Shown here: piece by piece, positions 16,101 through 17,522 of the stretch | Layout of the letters: each line of letters opens with the position of its first letter | How positions within the stretch are numbered: position 1 is the first letter of the stretch | NCBI GenBank assembly: GCA_050872805.1 | Contig: JBNMHN010000018.1 | Coordinates: 1-17,522, forward strand | Direction: 5' to 3' | Source of the DNA: CAKVOD01 sp050872805 | GTDB lineage: Bacteria; Bacillota; Clostridia; Christensenellales; UBA1242 | DNA length: 17,522 nt | Made by a program: the position numbers and the translations under genes | Notes under the pieces: generated by a model | The model's database searches: none | What the model was told of the DNA's origin: nothing | The model's input: only the letters and a program-made list of their open reading frames with translations

Positions 16101-17305
16101 CTAATACGCCAACTATCGGCGGGTATGTCTACGATAAAAGCGCAGAATTCTTCGTAAACGAAACGACGTGTTGTAGGGGTAACGTGCAAAGTAGTTTAGA
16201 AACTGATGCGTCCGACTGCGTATACACTGTCGCATACCCAAATTGGCCAAAAGATGGCTCATCTATGAAAGTTTTGCGTACAAGTAATACGCATAAAGGA
16301 GTTATAACTGGAGGAGGAATAACAAGTATAGTTGATAGCAATAATAGCGCTTTGAATTTTGTTCAATGTCGAATAATTGCGAGGGAAAATGATAAAACGA
16401 TTATGTCGCGTACAAACTTCTTTAGTACGTTTGGTAAACAAAACATTATGCTACCAACAGCAAATGGTACAGATGTAACAGCAACTTATGCTAACGCCAC
16501 GGCAACGCAAAGTAATGAGAGATGGAATTTGTTCTTATTTCTTCGTTTTGACTCCACAAAATTAGCAAATAAATTTTCTGCTTTATCATTTAAGACTGGA
16601 AAGTCAATTTCTAACTATGTTGTTTTTCCGACTAATGCTGCAAGAGAAATAGTCGACGAACAAGAATATGTTGTCTATGCAGGTCCACAAAACGTCGCAA
16701 AGCGCCAGCGCTTGAGCGTTGTAAAAATCAACAAACTAGACTATAGTTGCCATTATACTGATTATGTATTTGGTGCATTTCACTCATTCGACGATTATTC
16801 TGTTGAGTGGTCAAATGAAACAAATAAGGCAGATGATGTTGATAAAATAGAAGTCAAGTGGTTTTGGTATTATACTTCGAATGAAAGTGGTGAATTTGAT
16901 GATCCATTTAAAGGGCTCGATGATCCTCCAAAAAGATACCCTGGTGGAAATCCAATGAATGCAGTGGAAACCGTGGTGAAATATTTCTCAAAAACTATTT
17001 CACATGGGCTTGAACAAGAAGGCGAAAATACTACATATGACGGAAACTGCACTAGGGCGGAAAAAATGCTAGGTTCGTTGTTTAATTCTGCTGGTATGAA
17101 CCATAGTAACGGATTTTGGGATTTTGCGATTAAAAATCGAACAAGGCGAAGTGTACACCGAATGTGGGTCACAATAAAGGTTTATTCTGATACTGGGGAA
17201 TATGATGACTCGCCAATTGCTCAAAAAGATAACTGGGGAGGAGCAAATCCATTTGAGATTGTGCCATCATGTTCAAGTTATAACTTTGAAACGAATGAGT
17301 ACTAA
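4169..17305 (+). CDS. Giant membrane-anchored fibronectin-III-like repeat protein
   Basis: A 4378-residue single open frame, probably a cell-surface stalk or adhesin-like protein. Start ATG 4169 has AGAGG at 6 nt spacing. Residues 1-21 are charged and basic (KIEKRIKVR), 22-43 form one strongly hydrophobic helix without an obvious signal-peptidase site, and the rest is predicted extracellular: a type II (N-in) anchor. From about residue 51 to 4000 there are about 34 divergent modules of roughly 85-170 residues. Each typically opens like LxxPxNL, then has a core such as LSWDAVENAxxYxV, a strand ending FDLS or similar, VKAxGxG, and GYYxDSDxS. This is the fibronectin-III-like pattern of Bacillota surface proteins. 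Residues 4001-4378 are non-repetitive and Cys-richer. There is no LPXTG, SLH, dockerin or second membrane helix. About 21 cysteines are present overall. The modules are diverged, so this is an old array rather than a recent expansion. Ligand and function are unknown. Confidence 0.9.
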   Translation: MSEIDSRAKIEKRIKVREMWLKSLSVLALLIMVAGLGLFIYIQTSYQTRIQLDNPANVRVEKLGDNVYLKFDKVKNASAYRYSIDNNVVQVGADDLNIDITNLVESPKKYSISVQAIADNGFKNSDVIFADDFVVTKTLTQPIAEIDKYDAKLVWVKVDGADMYEVTIIVNADISTATTAIVSKNEFDISDVVVDYTKNYSFSVKAIAENEFINQSPSSVAVEHSLKGRLNTPTNLAYSKDDKKLSWDAVENAQTYTVVLLHGNLEPKKFSPISSNYIYFSAQDVDDIGEYEVYVYANNVQSQGLDEEVIWYLASEKSENLAFDIFKQLEMPNALRYQMNGELVWFSWDSVPQAYSYTVELVNDEGTAFYQKNTIANEINLRRDLEGAIGGDFRIRVKANGYGYYLSSDFSAVLELNVLDQFAPVQNVEVLENGKYLTFTSSAQNVAGNVKFAPKNGYTVVIFDENDNEIYNEVVFDTILDASAIFTQPTIYKIAITVNACGYFRASEETTAKYSHQIVLNTPTNVALYKRSVGETNTMIFSFTGDYRASDYVLWFDGVEYANILTNPDYSSFVTSAIDDENQTAAFEINISSLYASIFEFDPLTVAKKYSAKVKCVGNVADDASTAGYKDSKFSAVAMFENKIKLQTPQFVMVDNVDEESVLLYFTQVENATNYLISIESEVSGATSVMTSRLTTCDIYSIISAGKNKIVLTAVGAGYYENSAPSEAVEYDYTPILKAPNDVVITEETLDDGVHYYATFTTTRFAEYYKVEIRKTHELQTVDGAKQVVELENASFEVLSAKFSKGTVKTNCDITEYLESKGFGKYEVRVRAVLEQPEVTETPVIYSAYSNVAEYAYFDKQPTPTNLVFYKETKVLTFTGAETALNGYTIRVSVEQNDGSFVTNDIIVNEERADLTTTIASLGGVGKFTISAMTRKVDSLFLGNSAWSTPTTAEIRIKLADPKDFKYDDVLQEVSWSSDVRMEFEYLKLTFRNKAITYTLLEVTDDSFKLSVVNLREYIKAYGDGFYDFEVQSFSHKNMVDPSELVTYTYTKFVQLDSPVLISVIGRNNRVEAKFATSNNAKTYAIVAKLPTENVWTKIKTGIVDDGEADITVDIKTELSAFKGANKYDIAVVAETYDYFLESEPSNSLPYELWLKFTSPANLTVENVDGKYYAVWDAVPYAETYSFSVDEHLIANDVAENRFDLTEIIGDRTTGKFLLGVRANATGYYYDSLYTTYIFYLSHALAAPTITFDQETRKLTIVGQGDGTGYALDIKYYENETDTVAAKHLEYTNIQSTIINFTNTMEITGLGIYKIKVMENGDGVYWEDSDWSNELTAFYTVKLDALVSLNVDKRKNANGQIENYIVVTKPESAIYANALVKYAFYEIDNIDNDIEEGQEPALPPIISKQTEFKIEGLANAKYYKVVATILGAFDSVQVYKDSDELSDAEKVAAIRDLAYYNDSDEKTVNMSTLGSELSAPIIEKITMTESKNLEIIFSKVLNAEDYTLIVTRQSKDAIIYNDVINVENVNTQIGPNSIMVTFSAMIDGFIDEFDIYNIILFANEVIRNGEVVYAKSPNTEYDFDWTVALSAPTVQFIPLLDGNLRIQVSNIVFATGYELELEINGLTQTYLLNTSAYIDFSQYGNYIARAKALGDAYHKDSDWGKSVDYNNRMQLGGVEKVEIISNGDVATLATRIYAQWTEVEGAKIYGVKVEKDGAFVGEYTTNKTYFDLINLFNTKGYGTYTVWAKTNGDGAYITGESTYTQYDNYRYKGQFAIPLGLEIVYDYNIDEYPTTLSYFAKFSEVSGAEKYVLKFYSNDEAKTEIKTIELSLSDLDISNGNCTADITNSLKDIDGGVYLATIKVAETRSSLESAESEPYEFTNYHIHDDPRMSVSQIGNTPFVRMRFSEISTANLYSLRINSQLYLENGETFAYPNGYIEISAKFLNVGSDNLFVLKIVGDLGAYYLDTYYSTKIINFTFKLQNVEDILIEQEEKTQIADGTNYHIWLSFRQVDFATSYELWIDNVKVSTLPAGQEKYDLSTLFQNRMPKDDYEIRIIATASTYGLSNSDSTLYKFDYNLQFSKPTRLALADNESTLIASWSAPQNLAAFSALASVNNVTFGEQTYKIVVYYVLNGEEILAKEISDINTMTYDLSDIVCEAGGWRIYVYTCANGVFDESKDAAIETYDVVVKLDAVKNLRIYESGDKVLLDFDKVAELDYNYAIGYLKNLYYEVYLNNGSIFKIAHSASTTGIDLTKRLWGGDNIVYVITKNYDTEHFIDSSLSDDAEYNFDTTFIALTNATVYHNDQKNKQFLRFDNFNVNGMTSDEILNLTYTLTFFNEAGEQISTYDRYVATRYDSTTLEIDVTSVINGKPGAYTVIAKINGYRKTLTVGSKTILFVMKESPTVTITYDHKFRAETLALSLLVIDTEDKERVSDEGLEMKEMWLTLDVKFADTYINRVSEFTYVLLINQREYHLTLPFNNDLIGEIVTASGYMTGGTAQVNVTTRVKISERTEAGARKISLTFSLIELLQADGFNIYMSGAINIKAKSAEQGYYLESAYQTNFLSYDYYLRYMTPTGLELVERDDGKHYIKWDEPSHLHVTNYYSFIDAYNVTIVSEGVVGETGVVTDYNGTKGGKHSQDFMTKKDNAERIIAENHFLYYEVENLLFAGHNTISLKCNASPTRYFLESKTATITRQAYSKKIKTPTFDVQDLEINGTGNDTAKKGVEIVITNVDNVADYDEELRKVVNYNIDAIYRLTITGQSECKADGSNPNDKTFMNYVVEFKVSKSGIYETINGTALYNKVSFAYSDNKGKLHIIWQFAEPGRYTYSVTALGNANNYTLDSDVQTMSHDTSFSAPSLSVRVKVYDNENGIEQLRPEKNTTRMSKIVLEWQTELSKFYNAEYQLYIAGSYNNGTPLVISTINIKNKTTITFSATENADIFDQIMKRPAYYTFTLKSMKKTGLASADSDKTITFYFESDGNQSPYNYTVKINAPSDLSVVESGGNEYIRVKIPQYFEEAGIEKNFQQIFVTYKITQLDPSFNLGSNQRALYNEDSEAPVKLGEKVVGQNDGYYYIDITGKLYPSNNEIKIYFNSIRVQNFAQSDESKFVYNYIITLSQVKSAQITNVYDKNGYVAGFTFSFENVQFNKYFAYRLDLVGTKYNANFKKSLLLKADPPAYVTGSANNYSIVKCYEIEYGSNSIARQKIVTANDLYHRSVSGDSYNYAQFSYVPCEYSTSYTNALTFLVLIDGGLPDKYSISITSLGELDQLGNKNALISDLPTASATKSSQPNDFSYIMKGTLVSTDLSIGVNEGGTFVEATANSNDNVVAYIYNNDNEDNSFTYLHYTVGQNIAGLQKLSKQVTLRAYLQDSQAQSYYLYYKHIRDTETKIGTKIKILERQQNGYDASADGVTIIYDTITQKFVAYIDLLTVGGGILMKNANYQLYVAAYNDSKITNAQNKEEYIYDSTEVNSVSRYTSRFNKVVKPDVIYKNDNASDNDSDSSKRYFVIKNFDKIGVIIEKQFGNSAYNIVVSCSQNGKAPTTIGIASTSFGVEKSTVSPYIKGNSLYIPYTYVKAKLDGNGYAIGETNIKMFVDVEEKGYIWDSDYSDEISFAYKAYISFPNFAINKSEYGGGVYGTTGDRSQVYLEYEFDNSAEAPKKITSHYTWNATQYIIEQGWLIVIGVTYNGKSTTITLSPGQNKDFAVLWYEDSRASGMIGELFDYNTPNFGSYEFTMQISQIIDKRGNYIASTKVDFDETPYGRKFDVKYKLFKPESAELSLKDNAALERLTVSYYGNSIIKSEYANCSMNYTVARGSDTIKGNVGLKDGNGSTITFEDVNNSGTYTATVFISSTSNYILDSDKYETESVSIPFVPGIKSATISVSNTNAVTLKIVVGKLSNPDGVEFAEGTLNANLFEFELELINAASGESTKKIYKGSVTEIQAELNEDFNKLMSNTKTTTFAPGAYYCKIQTTNTPTIGGYVYDKSAEFFVNETTCCRGNVQSSLETDASDCVYTVAYPNWPKDGSSMKVLRTSNTHKGVITGGGITSIVDSNNSALNFVQCRIIARENDKTIMSRTNFFSTFGKQNIMLPTANGTDVTATYANATATQSNERWNLFLFLRFDSTKLANKFSALSFKTGKSISNYVVFPTNAAREIVDEQEYVVYAGPQNVAKRQRLSVVKINKLDYSCHYTDYVFGAFHSFDDYSVEWSNETNKADDVDKIEVKWFWYYTSNESGEFDDPFKGLDDPPKRYPGGNPMNAVETVVKYFSKTISHGLEQEGENTTYDGNCTRAEKMLGSLFNSAGMNHSNGFWDFAIKNRTRRSVHRMWVTIKVYSDTGEYDDSPIAQKDNWGGANPFEIVPSCSSYNFETNEY
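4319..16165 (+). repeat. Array of ~34 divergent Fn3-like modules (protein-level repeat)
   Basis: Modules were delimited by eye from recurring starts such as LNTPTNL (from 4856), LKAPNDV (near 6379), LKFTSPANL (near 7630), LSAPTVQF (near 8936) and KINAPSDL (near 13150). Module ends share a GYYxDSDxS-like motif, for example near 5369, 6314, 7842, 8130, 11826, 14974 and 15740. Modules in the 3' half (after about 11.4 kb) are longer and carry insertions. The count is approximate, with uncertain boundaries at least in modules 5, 6, 14, 24, 29 and 30. DNA identity between modules looks low. Confidence 0.75.
16169..17302 (+). other. Unique C-terminal region of the giant protein
   Basis: Residues 4001-4378 begin with a CC pair and do not follow the module pattern. 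Seven of the protein's ~21 cysteines lie here (TCC, SDC, VQC, YSC, GNC, PSC), along with many Trp and Asn and several N-x-T/S sequences. No wall-sorting signal or hydrophobic tail is present, so it is probably the distal tip exposed to the medium. DNA here is AT-richer: in 16741-17305 I count 13 GAT against 3 GAC for Asp, while 7480-7980 shows about 3 against 12. I do not recognise the domain. Confidence 0.6.
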
Positions 17306-17522
17306 TTTTTTGCAGTAAATATACTAGATATTTGGCAAAGTTATATTGCAAGAATTCAAAGAAAGAATAATATCCTTAATTCTGTATAAAATTCCAATGC
17401 GGTTTATATGGTAAATTGCAATTATAAAATCAGTCAACAAACAAAAAAGGCAAACAGCGCGCCCACGCTGTTTGCTCTTTTTTGTTAGTGTGCAATTAGC
17501 AATAATATTGAGTACATAAACC
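17306..17522. other. Non-coding tail downstream of the giant gene
   Basis: No open frame with a plausible SD is seen. The stretch is AT-rich up to 17440 and then carries the terminator at 17443-17483. After that only about 40 nt remain, so the next gene is out of view. Confidence 0.6.
17443..17483. terminator. Strong, probably bidirectional intrinsic terminator
   Basis: GCAAACAGCG (17450-17459) pairs perfectly with CGCTGTTTGC (17466-17475) around a 6-nt loop. On the right is TCTTTTTT (17476-17483) and on the left AAAAAA (17443-17448), giving a T-run on either strand. It lies 138-178 nt after the giant gene's stop. It can end the giant transcript and may also end a convergent gene beyond the window. 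Confidence 0.88.

Noticed and set aside
4051..17342. Near-identical 16-mers GATATTTGGTAAACTT (4051-4066) and GATATTTGGCAAAGTT (17327-17342) flanking the giant gene
   Set aside because: Two mismatches in AT-rich spacers, no transposase or integrase, and the first copy overlaps the candidate -10. Chance is the simpler explanation.

Overview
The window looks like a chromosomal stretch from a low-GC Bacillota-type bacterium, most likely an uncultured Clostridia-like lineage. This is inferred from the modest GC, Shine-Dalgarno sites of the GGAG/AGAGGT type, TGN-TATAAT extended -10 promoters, the standard bacterial code, and a canonical YugP-family membrane zinc peptidase. No rRNA, tRNA, CRISPR array, transposase or phage gene was seen. 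The taxonomic call is an inference; nothing here fixes genus or family.

Layout, left to right: (1) 7-1617, minus strand: two tandem genes for membrane zinc metallopeptidases of the same family. The left one is canonical YugP-like and the right one a diverged paralogue; each has its own SD and its own extended -10 promoter. (2) 1711-2715, plus strand, divergent from the second peptidase: a 334-residue cysteine-containing protein I do not recognise. (3) 2888-3991, plus strand: a 367-residue protein with two N-terminal helix-turn-helix-like segments, an Asn/Lys-rich linker carrying a 21-bp tandem repeat, and a C-terminal coiled coil. A hairpin/T-run terminator abuts its stop codon. (4) 4169-17305, plus strand: one uninterrupted gene for a 4378-residue (roughly 480-490 kDa) membrane-anchored protein. 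It has a short basic cytoplasmic tail, one transmembrane segment, about 34 divergent fibronectin-III-like modules and a unique C-terminal region of about 378 residues. (5) 17306-17522: a non-coding tail with a strong, probably bidirectional, intrinsic terminator.

The giant gene occupies three quarters of the window and is the main point of interest. It is probably a very long surface stalk or adhesin-like protein fixed in the membrane at its N terminus, with the non-repetitive, Cys-richer C-terminal region at the far tip. Its last 2.6 kb uses different codons from the rest (GAT replaces GAC as the main Asp codon), so the distal end may have a different history. The predicted DNA-binding/coiled-coil gene just upstream has a separate terminator, so co-regulation is only a hypothesis. 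No functional link between the peptidases and the giant protein can be shown from sequence alone.
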